NCBI GenBank assembly: GCA_027081115.1 | Contig: JALWLD010000057.1 | Coordinates: 110,397 to 174,396 of the forward strand | Direction of reading: 5' to 3' | DNA: 64,000 nucleotides | Source of the DNA: Sulfurovum sp. | GTDB lineage: Bacteria; Campylobacterota; Campylobacteria; Campylobacterales; Sulfurovaceae | Shown here: piece by piece, positions 1 through 10,578 of the stretch | How the letters are laid out: every line of letters begins with the position of its first letter | How positions within the stretch are numbered: position 1 is the stretch's first letter | Made by a program: the position numbers and the translations under genes | Notes under the pieces: generated by a model | What the model saw: the letters and a program-made list of their open reading frames with translations, nothing else | What the model was told of the DNA's origin: nothing | The model's database searches: none

Positions 1-2
1 TC

Positions 3-2870
3 TTTAACATTAAAGCAGATGTTAAAGTAGGCTCTGACAATCAACTGGTACTCTCTGATGTCAAAGATATTATTTCCAATGTAAGACGTGACATTCCTGC
101 AGATATGGATGAACCCATTGCAAAGATCACAGTACATGATTTCCCTCTGTTGCTTATAGCTATATCGGGTAATGTAGAGACTAAAAGACTTTTGGATGTG
201 GCAGAAGCCTTAAAGACAAAATTAAGTAATTACAAGGATTTAAGTGGGATTGCCATACGTGGTGATGCAGATGATGAAGTCCTCATACAGATTGATAATG
301 AAAAGTTGACAGCGTATGGGCTCTCCAAAGATGCTGTCTATAAAGCTATCTCTGCTTTGAGTTCTATTTTTCCTATTGGTACTATTGAACAGAAGGGAAA
401 CCACCTCTACCTCTCTACAATCAATGGAGAAAAATCTGTGGAAGCATTGGAATCAACACTCATTAACGTATCAGGAAAGAGAGTACGTCTGGGTGACATT
501 GCAACAGTTACGCTTGGCTTGAGTGAGAGTAAAGAGATTTCTCATTTCAATGGAGTTAAAAATATCTCTATTAACATTAACAAAACCAAACAAGGCAATG
601 CAATTGCCTTGAGTAAAGAGATCAAAGCACTGCTTGTTGAGTTTCAAAAAGAGTATGAAGATGTAAAGTTTGAAGCCTATACCGATACTTCTATTTGGAT
701 TAAGAACAGACTGAACCTTGTCTCATCCAATATTCTTTTTGGCCTTATTTTGGTCTTTTTAGCACTTTTTATGTCTGTCAACTATAAGATAGCCCTGGTA
801 GTTGCTATTGGTATTCCCGCTTCTTTTATGATTACCCTTATTGGTGCAGATATGATAGGTTACAGTCTCAATATGTTAACGCTTTTGGGTGCACTTATTG
901 CACTGGGAATGCTTGTCGATGAAGCCATTGTCGTAGCAGAAAACATATATCGGCATATGGAGATGGGGAAAACTCCTCGTGAAGCGGCTATAGATGGTTC
1001 GGTTGAAATGTTCCCTGCAGTATTGACAGCTACATTGACAACAGTCTTTGCATTTTTGCCACTGCTCATTTTGAGTGGGGAGATGGGTATGTTCATGAAA
1101 GTTTTGCCTGTGATGATCTCTATTTTACTGATCTCTTCACTCTTTGAAGCCTTTTATTTCCTGCCTTTACACTCTAAAGAGTTTTTTTCTATGAAAGACA
1201 CAAAGTCTGCACATGATCGCTCTGAATTTTGGCAAAAACTTGATGTAAAGTATGAAGCACTTTTATCAAAATTTTTAAAAAAGAAAAAACGTTCTTTGTT
1301 TGTTTTGGTTACTTTTATCATTGTTTTAACTATAGGTATGATGAGTTTAACCAAGTTTAAACTTTTCCCGGAATTTGACTCTACACAGATATATCTCAAT
1401 GGTAAAGTAGATGTCAATTCTAAACTTGAAGATACTGAAAAAAGAGTTACACAGATAGAAAAGGCCTTGTTGGAGTATTATAAGTCACATGGAGGAGAGA
1501 AAGAAGTTTCATCCATTACTTCTGTGATAGGGATACTTTTCAACTCTGACCAGACTTTTGAGACAGGAGATAACCTTTTCCATATTTTCATTAATCTGCA
1601 TGAAAAAGCCCCTGAAAACTTTTTTGATACCTATTTAAATCCTATTTTCTCATTGGAATATGATGGCTCAGATATGATACGTGAACAAAAAGCACAGGAG
1701 ATAGCCAAAAATACACAGGATGAAGTGATAAAGAAATTTAAAGCTATGAAGCTTTCTACAGGAAATAATATTTTTACTGAGATCAATCTCTTTGTACCAC
1801 AAACCGGGATTGTTGGCCATGATATTGAGATAGGGCTCAATACTATTGATGAGAAAAAACAGTTGGCTGCTATTGTCAAACTTAAGGAGGCTCTTGAAAA
1901 CATAGAAGGTGTGTTTGATGTGACAGACAATGCTACAGAGGGAGTTAAGGAACTTAAACTTCGTGTCAATGAATATGGCCAGATGTTAGGCTTCTCAGAA
2001 GCATATGTGGCTTCTTTGTTAAAAGGTACATTTCTTAAAGGTGAGTATGGAAAGATGTTTGATGACAAAGGGCTGATACGTGTACGCATTGAAGATCCAG
2101 ATAAAGATGAAAACCTTGATATCAAGTCCGTTAAACTGACCACGCCTGATGGTCAACAGGTAGTCAGATTGGATGATATTTGTGATTTCATCTATAAAAA
2201 ATCATATGTTAAGATTTTTAAAGAAGATGGAGACAGAGTACGTACAGTGATTGCCAGAGTGGAGAGTAAGACGGTGTTAGCCACAGAAGTAATGCAGCAG
2301 ATCAAACCTCTTTTAGAAGAATTTGAAAAAGAGGGTACCCATGTTATTGTCAAAGGAGAAGAGAAAGAGAACAATCAGATGAAAAAAGAGATGTCTGAAG
2401 CTGCCCTCATCGCTATTTTTCTTATCTTTATTTCTTTAGTCTGGATGTTTAATTCATTGGTTTTGCCATTGATCATTATCTCTACTATACCACTCTCTAT
2501 TGTGGGTGCTTTGGTGGGTACTTATATCATGGGTATTAATATGACTCTGCCAGGTATTATGGGGATGATCGGTCTTGCGGGTGTTGTAGTAAATGATGGA
2601 TTGATCATGTTGAGTTTTATCAAAGAGAGTAAAAACCATAATGAAATGAAAAAGAGGGCAGGACACAGGCTTAGACCGATACTGCTTACCTCTGTGACTA
2701 CGGTACTGGGCCTCTCTTCCATGATCTTCTTTGCGAGTGGGCAAGCACTCATCATCCAGCCTATGGCGATCTCTCTGGGCTTTGGTATTGCTTGGGCAAC
2801 GATACTGAATCTCTATTATGTTCCTTTACTTTACTCTGTTATTTATAAAGTACCTGAAGCATCAAAGTAG
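3..2870 (+). CDS. RND (AcrB/MMPL-type) efflux transporter permease, 5' end truncated by window
   Basis: Frame is open from base 3 through the listed ORF start (FNIKADVKVGSDNQL...); RND TM and motif signatures (GALIALGMLVDEAIVVAENI; GLAGVVVNDGLIMLSFI). Confidence 0.93.
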   Translation, partial: FNIKADVKVGSDNQLVLSDVKDIISNVRRDIPADMDEPIAKITVHDFPLLLIAISGNVETKRLLDVAEALKTKLSNYKDLSGIAIRGDADDEVLIQIDNEKLTAYGLSKDAVYKAISALSSIFPIGTIEQKGNHLYLSTINGEKSVEALESTLINVSGKRVRLGDIATVTLGLSESKEISHFNGVKNISININKTKQGNAIALSKEIKALLVEFQKEYEDVKFEAYTDTSIWIKNRLNLVSSNILFGLILVFLALFMSVNYKIALVVAIGIPASFMITLIGADMIGYSLNMLTLLGALIALGMLVDEAIVVAENIYRHMEMGKTPREAAIDGSVEMFPAVLTATLTTVFAFLPLLILSGEMGMFMKVLPVMISILLISSLFEAFYFLPLHSKEFFSMKDTKSAHDRSEFWQKLDVKYEALLSKFLKKKKRSLFVLVTFIIVLTIGMMSLTKFKLFPEFDSTQIYLNGKVDVNSKLEDTEKRVTQIEKALLEYYKSHGGEKEVSSITSVIGILFNSDQTFETGDNLFHIFINLHEKAPENFFDTYLNPIFSLEYDGSDMIREQKAQEIAKNTQDEVIKKFKAMKLSTGNNIFTEINLFVPQTGIVGHDIEIGLNTIDEKKQLAAIVKLKEALENIEGVFDVTDNATEGVKELKLRVNEYGQMLGFSEAYVASLLKGTFLKGEYGKMFDDKGLIRVRIEDPDKDENLDIKSVKLTTPDGQQVVRLDDICDFIYKKSYVKIFKEDGDRVRTVIARVESKTVLATEVMQQIKPLLEEFEKEGTHVIVKGEEKENNQMKKEMSEAALIAIFLIFISLVWMFNSLVLPLIIISTIPLSIVGALVGTYIMGINMTLPGIMGMIGLAGVVVNDGLIMLSFIKESKNHNEMKKRAGHRLRPILLTSVTTVLGLSSMIFFASGQALIIQPMAISLGFGIAWATILNLYYVPLLYSVIYKVPEASK

Positions 2871-2889
2871 AAGTAAAAGGAAGATTAAC

Positions 2890-2907
2890 AATTTTTGGCT
2901 ATAATAA
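2890..2907 (+). promoter_or_regulatory. Putative sigma70 -10 region (gcTATAATaat) upstream of the DUF2018 gene
   Basis: TATAAT hexamer about 40 nt before the ATG at 2944; intergenic. Confidence 0.4.
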
Positions 2908-2943
2908 TTTCCTTTAAAAATAATAAGATATAGGATAAAAAAT

Positions 2944-3243
2944 ATGAGCAATTATATCGATGAAGATGATGATTATGGTGATTATAAAGATGACTTTTGG
3001 GGACGTTCTCCACAGTCTAGTTACTTTGAAATAGCAAAAACTGCTAACCAGAATGTAGTAGAGACAGAACTTGAGGCTGTCTTTAGACGATTGGCAGTGG
3101 CCGAGCGTATGCTTGAAGAGAGAGGTCTTGATGAGGCACTTGAGCAAGAGATCTCTGCTACAATGATTGACAAAGATATCGATGGTAGAATGATGACTGT
3201 GTTCATTGACCTAGTTGCAAATATTGTGACGAAGTGCGAATAA
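2944..3243 (+). CDS. DUF2018 family small protein (HP0242-like)
   Basis: 99 aa; pattern FWGRSP...FEIA...VETELEAVF...A..E resembles the epsilonproteobacterial DUF2018 family; sits upstream of the polyprenyl synthase. Confidence 0.65.
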   Translation: MSNYIDEDDDYGDYKDDFWGRSPQSSYFEIAKTANQNVVETELEAVFRRLAVAERMLEERGLDEALEQEISATMIDKDIDGRMMTVFIDLVANIVTKCE

Positions 3244-3258
3244 GCAAATAGGATCAAA

Positions 3259-4155
3259 ATGTTAAGTGCCGTAGAGAGAAAAATAGAACAGTTCGTTGCT
3301 GATTTAAATGACAAAGAAGTTACTGCGCTATATGCTAAGTTGCCACAGGGAAAAAGATTGCGTGCAAAGCTGATCTTGAAGATTGCAGGCAATACTCTAC
3401 CTGTAGTAAAAACAGCTGCAGTGGTGGAGATGATCCATGCAGCGAGTTTATTGCATGATGATGTCATAGATGATGCTTTTACCAGACGTTCTAAACCTTC
3501 TCTCAATGCACTCTACGGAAATAAAACAGCCATTATGCTTGGTGATATTCTCTACTCTAAAGGCTTTTTTGAACTCAACAATATCTCAGCAGAAGTCTCT
3601 AGAATGGTTTCAAATGCGGTGACACAGCTTAGCCTTGGTGAGTTGAAGGATGTCTCTTTATCTAAGTCTTTTAATTTAGATAAAGAGATCTATCTAGAGA
3701 TGATCTACCAGAAAACTGCATCACTTATTGAAGCATCTGCTGGTGCTGCTGCAATCTTGGCAGGGAAACCCAAAGAGGTCTATATGACCTATGGTAGAAA
3801 TCTGGGACTTGCTTTTCAGATGATTGATGATCTTCTGGATATCACTTCAGATGCCAAAACACTTGGAAAGCCGGCTTTACATGATTTTGTAGAGGGTAAG
3901 ACAACACTGCCTTATATCTATTTGTATGAAGTATTAAGTAAAGAGGAACAAGAGAAATTATCTATACTGCATGCCAAAGTATTGACTAAAGAGGAACAGT
4001 CCTGGATACTCTTAAAGATGCAGGAACATCAGATTATTGAAAGATCTTATTTTGAAGCTAAAGAACTTATAGAAGAAGCTATAGAGTTGATGGATTCTCA
4101 TGGTGAAGAGGCACTTTCAGGCATTGCCAAAGAGATGATAGAGAGGGATTTTTAA
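3259..4155 (+). CDS. Polyprenyl (octaprenyl/geranyl-type) diphosphate synthase
   Basis: Asp-rich motifs LLHDDVIDDA and MIDDLLDIT. Confidence 0.93.
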   Translation: MLSAVERKIEQFVADLNDKEVTALYAKLPQGKRLRAKLILKIAGNTLPVVKTAAVVEMIHAASLLHDDVIDDAFTRRSKPSLNALYGNKTAIMLGDILYSKGFFELNNISAEVSRMVSNAVTQLSLGELKDVSLSKSFNLDKEIYLEMIYQKTASLIEASAGAAAILAGKPKEVYMTYGRNLGLAFQMIDDLLDITSDAKTLGKPALHDFVEGKTTLPYIYLYEVLSKEEQEKLSILHAKVLTKEEQSWILLKMQEHQIIERSYFEAKELIEEAIELMDSHGEEALSGIAKEMIERDF

Positions 4156-5462
4156 TGTATTATCAGGTCATCAGTTTTTCACATAAAACTTGTGAACAGG
4201 CAATGAGAGAGAAGTTGGCTTTTGCTACAGATGAAGAGAAGAAAATTTTCTTAGACCAATTGGTTAGTTTTGAATTTGTACATGAAGCATTTGTGGTTTC
4301 TACCTGTAATCGCGTAGATGTTGTTATGGCAACAAGAGACAATTTTTCATCGTACCATGCTGTACTGGGATTGATCTCACAAAAATCTGATGTGAATTTT
4401 TATGAAGTCAAGTCTACTGCAAAACGTGTGGATGATGAAGAAGCTGTTGCACACGTCTTTTCTGTAGTCTCCTCTTTAGATTCTTTGGTTGTGGGAGAAT
4501 CTCAGATTACTGGACAGGTTAAAGAGGCGTTTAAATTTTCTGTTCAGAACGGTACAGCAGGACGCAAACTCAATAGATTGCTCTCTTACGCAGTGAAGTG
4601 TGCAGCAGAAGTGAGGAATGCTACCAATATTTCTCAAAATCCTATCTCTATAGCTTCAGTAGCTGTAGCACAGGCACATAAAATACTCGGAGACAATATT
4701 CAGGGTATGAAAGCCATCATTGTGGGTGCTGGTGATATGGGAGTGCTTGCTGCAAAACATTTGCTAAGAGTAGGCTGTGATGTGGTTCTCATAGGACGTG
4801 ACCTTGAAAAGACACAAGCAGTAGCAGATTCATTGGGTGAAAATGTCAAAGCAGATACTATTGATACCTTGGCAAAATATTTGAACCGTTACAGACTTGT
4901 ATTTTCTGCAACCTCTTCTCCTGAACCGGTAATAACACGTGAGCTTATTGAAAACGAGACGTTACCAAGACACTGGTTTGATATGGCTATTCCTCGTGAT
5001 ATTGAAGAAATGGGTCTTGAAAAACTAGAATTGTTTCGCATTGATGATCTTCGCTCTATATCCAATGATAATCATGCACTGCGTGAAGAACAGGCTGTCA
5101 GAGCTGCTGAAATCGTTGAAAGATACAAAGAAGAGTTTTATGCCTGGCTAAGAGCACTCTCGGTAGAACCAGTTATTAAGAAGATGCGTGAAGATGTGGC
5201 AGAAGCTATTGACAAAGAGATGAAACGGGCATTGAAAAAAGGCTTTGTTCCTAAAGAATATGAGGAGAATATGCGAAAAATGGCGGCGCAGATGTTTAAC
5301 CGTTTCCTTCATGATCCCACTCAGAATCTTAGACGTTCATCTACAGCAAAAGAGAATGCAAACTGTATCGAATCATTTAAACAGATGTTTGAGATAGATA
5401 CAGAAGCAATTGACGTAAAACAATATAAAAATGATCATCATACAAAAGGATACAGCGCGTGA
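4155..5462 (+). CDS. hemA: Glutamyl-tRNA reductase
   Basis: STCNRVDV active-site motif, [19 protein letters not shown] nucleotide-binding motif; ATG overlaps the stop of the upstream gene. Confidence 0.96.
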   Translation: MYYQVISFSHKTCEQAMREKLAFATDEEKKIFLDQLVSFEFVHEAFVVSTCNRVDVVMATRDNFSSYHAVLGLISQKSDVNFYEVKSTAKRVDDEEAVAHVFSVVSSLDSLVVGESQITGQVKEAFKFSVQNGTAGRKLNRLLSYAVKCAAEVRNATNISQNPISIASVAVAQAHKILGDNIQGMKAIIVGAGDMGVLAAKHLLRVGCDVVLIGRDLEKTQAVADSLGENVKADTIDTLAKYLNRYRLVFSATSSPEPVITRELIENETLPRHWFDMAIPRDIEEMGLEKLELFRIDDLRSISNDNHALREEQAVRAAEIVERYKEEFYAWLRALSVEPVIKKMREDVAEAIDKEMKRALKKGFVPKEYEENMRKMAAQMFNRFLHDPTQNLRRSSTAKENANCIESFKQMFEIDTEAIDVKQYKNDHHTKGYSA

Positions 5463-7165
5463 GATTTTCAAGACTATTGGTTCCGACCACAAAAGAGACA
5501 CCTAATGATGCTACATTGGCAAGTCATATTTATCTTATCCGTGGAGGATTCATCCAATCCGTAGGTGGTTCGGGACTTTACAACTTTTTACCTTTGGGTA
5601 AAAAAGTATTGGACAAAGTACGTGCGGTTGTTAAAGAGGAGTTAGACAAAGTAGGATGCCAGGAAGTTGCATTAAGTTTTGTGACACCGGCTTCTCTTTG
5701 GGAGGAAAGTGGACGTTTTGAGAAGTATGGGAAAGAGCTTCTTCGTTTTAAAGACAGAAAGAACAATGACTTCATCTTGGGGCCGACTCATGAAGAGATG
5801 ATGGTGAATATGGTAAGACAGACAGTAAAAAGTTATAAGCAGCTACCATTAAATCTTTACCAGATAAATCTAAAATTTCGTGATGAGATTAGACCACGTT
5901 TTGGTTTAATGCGTGGACGTGAATTTCTGATGAAAGATGGTTATAGTTTCCATGCTTCGCAGGAAGATATGGAGCGTGAGTTCAATTTGATGGAAGAGAC
6001 CTATAAAAAAATCTTTACGCGTTTAGGACTTGAATTTAGAGTAGTTGCTGCAGATTCTGGTGCCATTGGCGGTTCTGGGTCTAAAGAATTTATGGTACTT
6101 GCTGATTCAGGGGAAGATACCATAGTAGTTTGTGACAACTGTGACTATGGTGCAAACATCGAAGCGGCCATTCGTCAAGAGAAAGTTTGTGAAGCAGAAG
6201 CACCGGAAGCTGTTTTTTCAAAGTTTCATACGCCTGATACGAAAACTATTGAAGCATTGAGTACATTTTTCCATGTAGACCCATATTATTTGGTAAAGAC
6301 AGTGGCTAAAAAGGCTTTATATGATGAAGGGAAATCAGAAACAGTACTATTTGCACTTAGAGGTTCTGATGAACTGCAAGAAGTTAAAGCCTGTAATGCT
6401 GTAGGTGCGAATGATTTGATAGAGGTTACAGAAGAGGAGTTGTCCGAAGCAGGATTGGTTGCAGGTTATATGGGGCCTACTACTGCACCTGAAGGTATTA
6501 AAGTAGTCTATGATAATAATATGAAAAATGCCTCTTCTATGATTTGTGGTGCCAATGAAGAGGATTATCATTTGATAGGGAATGATTTTAAAGGTATTGA
6601 TGCTGCTTATGCAGACTTAGTAGCGGTCCAAGAGAATGATCTCTGTAGCTGTTGCGGAGAACCTCTACGTTACACTAAAGGAATAGAAGCAGGGCATATC
6701 TTCCAGCTTGGTACGCAATATTCTAAGCCATTGGGTGCAAATTTCTTAGATGAAAACGGAAAAGCACAACCAATGGTCATGGGAACATACGGTATTGGAG
6801 TGAGTCGTCTGCTAGCAGCCATTATCGAACAAAATCACGATGATAAAGGTTGTATCTGGACCAAAGCGTCTGCACCGTTTGATCTACAGATATTAGTCTC
6901 AAATATAAAAGATGAAGCACAACTTGCTTTAGGTGAGAAACTCTATGCTTCTATGCTTGAAAAAGGTGTAGATGTACTTTTAGATGAGCGTAAAGACCGT
7001 TTTGGTGCAAAAATGAAAGATTATGAACTGTTAGGTGTCCCATACGCCGTGGTCATTGGTAAGAAACTGGCTGATGGTTTGGTCGAATTTGTAACACGTG
7101 ATGGTATGGTCAAAGAAGAGATATCTATTGATGCAATCTCTCCTCTATTAAATGAGAAGTTTTAA
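5459..7165 (+). CDS. proS: Prolyl-tRNA synthetase (GTG start overlapping hemA stop)
   Basis: Class II aaRS motifs ([33 protein letters not shown]), editing domain, [15 protein letters not shown]. Confidence 0.96.
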   Translation: MRFSRLLVPTTKETPNDATLASHIYLIRGGFIQSVGGSGLYNFLPLGKKVLDKVRAVVKEELDKVGCQEVALSFVTPASLWEESGRFEKYGKELLRFKDRKNNDFILGPTHEEMMVNMVRQTVKSYKQLPLNLYQINLKFRDEIRPRFGLMRGREFLMKDGYSFHASQEDMEREFNLMEETYKKIFTRLGLEFRVVAADSGAIGGSGSKEFMVLADSGEDTIVVCDNCDYGANIEAAIRQEKVCEAEAPEAVFSKFHTPDTKTIEALSTFFHVDPYYLVKTVAKKALYDEGKSETVLFALRGSDELQEVKACNAVGANDLIEVTEEELSEAGLVAGYMGPTTAPEGIKVVYDNNMKNASSMICGANEEDYHLIGNDFKGIDAAYADLVAVQENDLCSCCGEPLRYTKGIEAGHIFQLGTQYSKPLGANFLDENGKAQPMVMGTYGIGVSRLLAAIIEQNHDDKGCIWTKASAPFDLQILVSNIKDEAQLALGEKLYASMLEKGVDVLLDERKDRFGAKMKDYELLGVPYAVVIGKKLADGLVEFVTRDGMVKEEISIDAISPLLNEKF

Positions 7166-7168
7166 ACT

Positions 7169-7588
7169 ATGTTCTTAGCCATTCCTTTTTTCCTTATTGA
7201 ATTGTATTTATCACTAAAGACAGGAGAAACCATCGGTTTCTTCTGGTCAGTTATTTGGATCATCTCTTCAGCAGTTCTTGGAATGATCTTTTTGCAGAAC
7301 TCTCCACATGCTATTATGGGGCAGATGCAATCGGTGCAAAGAGGTAAATTGAATCTAAAAAAGTTTCAAGATGCCAGTATGGCATATTTTGTTGGATCAA
7401 TTTTACTTATTATCCCCGGGGTATTTTCTGATTTTATGGGTGTGATTGCTTTAGGTTACACAATGTATTTACGTTTAGTTGCTAAAATAACACCTGAACA
7501 AACAAATTTTCAAAAAAACAAAGGAGATGACAATGTCATTGACGTCGAAATTATTGACGAGCACACTGATCGCATCAACCGTTCTTAG
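7169..7588 (+). CDS. FxsA family membrane protein
   Basis: FxsA-like topology (FFLIELYLSLKTGETIGFFWSVIWIISSAVLG...PGVFSDFMG). Confidence 0.8.
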   Translation: MFLAIPFFLIELYLSLKTGETIGFFWSVIWIISSAVLGMIFLQNSPHAIMGQMQSVQRGKLNLKKFQDASMAYFVGSILLIIPGVFSDFMGVIALGYTMYLRLVAKITPEQTNFQKNKGDDNVIDVEIIDEHTDRINRS

Positions 7589-8366
7589 TGCCAATGCAGT
7601 ACCTGATAACAAAACACTTGTAAAGTATGTAAAAAGAAATATTGTAAAAAACCCACAAGTAAAAGTAAAGGGTGTTACCCTTATAGAGAAGAAGACACAT
7701 AAAGATCTTCCAGGGTGGACTATCTTGTTAACTACCATGGACTTGGAATATCAGAAAAAAGAGATCCATGCCCCTGAAATGATGTTTATAAAAGATGGCC
7801 TTATTACCGGTCACCTGGTCAACCAGAAGACAGGGAATGACTATAGAAATGAGATCAAACCAACGGTTCCCAAGACTATGTATGATGCAAAACATCTTCT
7901 CTTTGGAAATAAAGATGCAAAACACAAGATCCTGGTGTTCTCAGATCCACAGTGTCCTTTCTGCCAAGAAGTCGTACCTGCCATCTTTAAAGCAGCAAAA
8001 GAGCACCCTGAAACCATTGGGGTTTACTATTACCATTTGCCACTCTTGAGAATTCACCCGGTATCGGGTATTTTGACAAAAGTGATGCATATAGCTCAAG
8101 AGCAGGGGAAACTTGATATAGTTGAGAAGATGTATACACTTAAAATCAACCCGCAAGAGACCAATATGAAAAAAGTGCTGGCAGCTATTAAAAAGCATAC
8201 AGGTTTTGTAGTGACAGAAGCAGAGCTTAAAGCCAAAGAGGTAGAAAAAGCACTCAAAGAGGATGAACTTGCGGCTTCAAAACTTATGGTGAGTGGAACA
8301 CCAACTGTTTATATAGATGGTGAGTGGGATAAAATGAGAAACGGGTACGAAAAACTTATAAAATGA
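7533..8366 (+). CDS. Periplasmic thiol:disulfide interchange protein, DsbC/DsbG-like
   Basis: Signal peptide, FSDPQCPFCQEV active site, VSGTPTVYIDG; AAGGAG spaced 6 nt before ATG 7533 favours this start over 7527. Confidence 0.88.
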   Translation: MSLTSKLLTSTLIASTVLSANAVPDNKTLVKYVKRNIVKNPQVKVKGVTLIEKKTHKDLPGWTILLTTMDLEYQKKEIHAPEMMFIKDGLITGHLVNQKTGNDYRNEIKPTVPKTMYDAKHLLFGNKDAKHKILVFSDPQCPFCQEVVPAIFKAAKEHPETIGVYYYHLPLLRIHPVSGILTKVMHIAQEQGKLDIVEKMYTLKINPQETNMKKVLAAIKKHTGFVVTEAELKAKEVEKALKEDELAASKLMVSGTPTVYIDGEWDKMRNGYEKLIK

Positions 8367-8421
8367 GAAGCGTTAGATAAACGACAATAATTTGTCGTTT
8401 ATAGATTTGGAACAGAAATGG
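8364..8421 (+). repeat. Copy A of a dispersed intergenic hairpin element (see copy B at 15339)
   Basis: TGAGAAGCGTTAGATAAACGACAATAATTTGTCGTTTATAGATTTGGAACAGAAATGG; perfect 11-bp stem 8377-8387/8392-8402 with TAAT loop. Confidence 0.7.
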
Positions 8422-8459
8422 TCTGAATGAAGAGTAGCATAAAGGAAAGAGGGAATTTT

Positions 8460-9413
8460 TTGGAAAAACTAATCATAGCAACAAGAGCAAGTAATCTTGC
8501 TCTCTGGCAAGCCTACCACATCAAAGAGAGAATTGAAAGTTCTTTTCCTGAAGTGACAGTAGAACTCAACGAGATCACATCAAAAGGTGACAAGATACTA
8601 GATAAACCTCTTGCCCTCATAGGTGGCAAAGGGCACTTTACCAAAGAGTTGGAAGATGAAATGCTTGCAGGTAATGCACATTTGGCAGTACACTCTTTAA
8701 AAGATGTACCAACCTACATTCCAGAAGGTTTAGAACTTTGTGCCATTACAAAACGTCAAGAGCAGAGTGATGTACTCCTCTCTCATACCTATAAAAGCCT
8801 AGATGAACTTCCTGAAGGTGCAACTGTTGGTACAACAAGTTTGAGAAGACGTATGCAACTCTTAGAAAAGCGTCCTGACCTTAAAGTTAAAGAGTTAAGG
8901 GGAAATGTTAACACACGCCTTAGAAAGCTTAAAGAGGGGCAGTATGATGCCATTATCTTGGCATACATTGGTCTTTACAGACTAGACCTTCTTAAAGACA
9001 TTCCTTTTGTAGAGAAACTGGATTTTTTTATCCCTCCTATGGGGCAGGCAGCACTGGGTATTGAGATTGTCAGTTCTGATGATAGAGTACGTCAGATAGC
9101 GATGTCTTTAAATGATGAAAATTCATTTATATGTACAAAACTAGAACGTGACTTTGTTTCTAAAATAGGAGCAGGATGTTCTGCTCCTGTGGCAGTAAAT
9201 GCTGTTATTTCAGGGAATGATATCACCGTTAAGGCTATGCTTGGTTTTCCAAATGGTACTAACATTATGCATAAAGAGCTGACATCTACAGTTCAAGACT
9301 GTACTTTCCTTGGTGAGCAGTTAGCTGAAGTGATGATCAAAGAAGGTGCTTTAGAGATACTCTCAAAAGCAGAAGAGATTGCCTTTAAAGATGAAATGCC
9401 AGAAAGACTTTGA
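8460..9413 (+). CDS. hemC: Porphobilinogen deaminase (hydroxymethylbilane synthase), TTG start likely
   Basis: LIIATRASNLALWQA, HSLKDVPT, GTTSLRRRMQL, LRGNVNTRL, GAGCSAPVAV; SD-like AAAGAGGGA before TTG 8460. Confidence 0.95.
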   Translation: MEKLIIATRASNLALWQAYHIKERIESSFPEVTVELNEITSKGDKILDKPLALIGGKGHFTKELEDEMLAGNAHLAVHSLKDVPTYIPEGLELCAITKRQEQSDVLLSHTYKSLDELPEGATVGTTSLRRRMQLLEKRPDLKVKELRGNVNTRLRKLKEGQYDAIILAYIGLYRLDLLKDIPFVEKLDFFIPPMGQAALGIEIVSSDDRVRQIAMSLNDENSFICTKLERDFVSKIGAGCSAPVAVNAVISGNDITVKAMLGFPNGTNIMHKELTSTVQDCTFLGEQLAEVMIKEGALEILSKAEEIAFKDEMPERL

Positions 9414-9628
9414 TCTCTACGAAATGCGTTACTTGAATGCATTTCATCCCTACTCCCCATAATTTAAATAGTATTCAATGTTTATATATGCCCAAAGTTG
9501 TTGAAAAATTAATTTTAAGAGATTCTTTTTGTATGTAAAAGTAATTATATGATTTATAAATAAAAAGTTTGCAAATGAAGAGGAGTTAAAAAAGTTCCAC
9601 CAAGCCAAAAGGCTTAGTAGAGTAGTTC

Positions 9629-10240
9629 TTAGAACTGGTAAGTTACACCAAAGTTCCAAGTATCAATTTGAGCATCATAACCTGTTGTATCGATTGGAGC
9701 ATTAGGCTGGTCATCATAAAGTGATACATAGTCAACAAATACAGCAATGTTGTCTGTAAAAGAGTATGCTGCACCTAGACCCCAAGAGAAACCATCTTGA
9801 TCATCACTGTCTGGAGCATCAGAAAAAGAAGCAGCTGATGAAGCATAACCCAATAGTGCATATACATCAAAAGCATCAGTTACTGGATACATAGGTTTTA
9901 CATAGATTCCCCATGCATCTACACTCATATCATATGGAGTTACATCATTAATTGTTGAGTCAAGTCCAGCCCAGTATCTCCCTTCAACTGCTATGTAAGA
10001 GTTGAATTTATAACCCGCTTGAAACATGATTTCATCAAAATTCTCATCAAAACCAACTGGATCTGCTGGATTTGTAGCATCAATATTTAAGAGACCATAA
10101 CCCAAACCAAGATAGAATCCTGCATCTGTTACTACTGGCTCAACTACTACTGGCTCTTCTACCGGAGCGATATCCCCACCTGCTACTGCGAATGAACTCA
10201 TTGCTAATACAGCTACTGCTGATAAAACGATATTTTTCAT
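9629..10240 (-). CDS. Outer-membrane beta-barrel (OmpA/OMP_b-brl-like) porin family protein
   Basis: Signal peptide, alternating barrel strands, C-terminal aromatic (VTYQF). Confidence 0.82.
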   Translation of the reverse strand: MKNIVLSAVAVLAMSSFAVAGGDIAPVEEPVVVEPVVTDAGFYLGLGYGLLNIDATNPADPVGFDENFDEIMFQAGYKFNSYIAVEGRYWAGLDSTINDVTPYDMSVDAWGIYVKPMYPVTDAFDVYALLGYASSAASFSDAPDSDDQDGFSWGLGAAYSFTDNIAVFVDYVSLYDDQPNAPIDTTGYDAQIDTWNFGVTYQF

Positions 10241-10546
10241 AATATCTCCTTGTTGTGTTTAATTTATTACGACGTTATTATAACATCTTATCTTCAGTAG
10301 AGTCAAGTTTCTATATGAGAAGCAAATAAAAGAACAACAATAAATTGACAACTTTTCCTACTGTCAGGCAGCTTGGAGTACATTATCTCAATATATTTTA
10401 ACTCACAAAGGTTACCAAATAGAGCATATTTCAGTCAAATTTTAGCTATTTTATATAAAAAGTAAACAAAGGTTAACACAAAGTGTCAACAGAATCTTCT
10501 AAATAGTTAACAAGTTCCATTCTATAAATATTGGTTTGAATCATGA

Positions 10547-10552
10547 TATAAT
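10547..10552 (+). promoter_or_regulatory. Putative -10 (TATAAT) for the L,D-transpeptidase gene
   Basis: TATAAT about 27 nt before the ATG at 10579. Confidence 0.4.
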
Positions 10553-10578
10553 AATTCAAAAGTATGGATGAGGGAAAA

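Noticed and set aside
1631-2143. 170-aa minus-strand ORF inside the RND permease
   Set aside because: Antisense shadow ORF; Ser-rich composition and no family features, while the plus strand is clearly coding.
3021-3506. 161-aa minus-strand ORF across DUF2018 and polyprenyl synthase
   Set aside because: Spans two real genes antisense; no recognisable motif.
9422-9448. GAAATGC...GCATTTC hairpin after hemC as a terminator
   Set aside because: Long loop and no T-tract; too weak to call.
10315-10352. TGAGAAGCAAATAAAAGAACAACAATAAATTGACAAC as a third copy of the hairpin element
   Set aside because: Only the first 8 nt and a short AACAATAA stretch match; arms do not pair and it is not at a stop codon.
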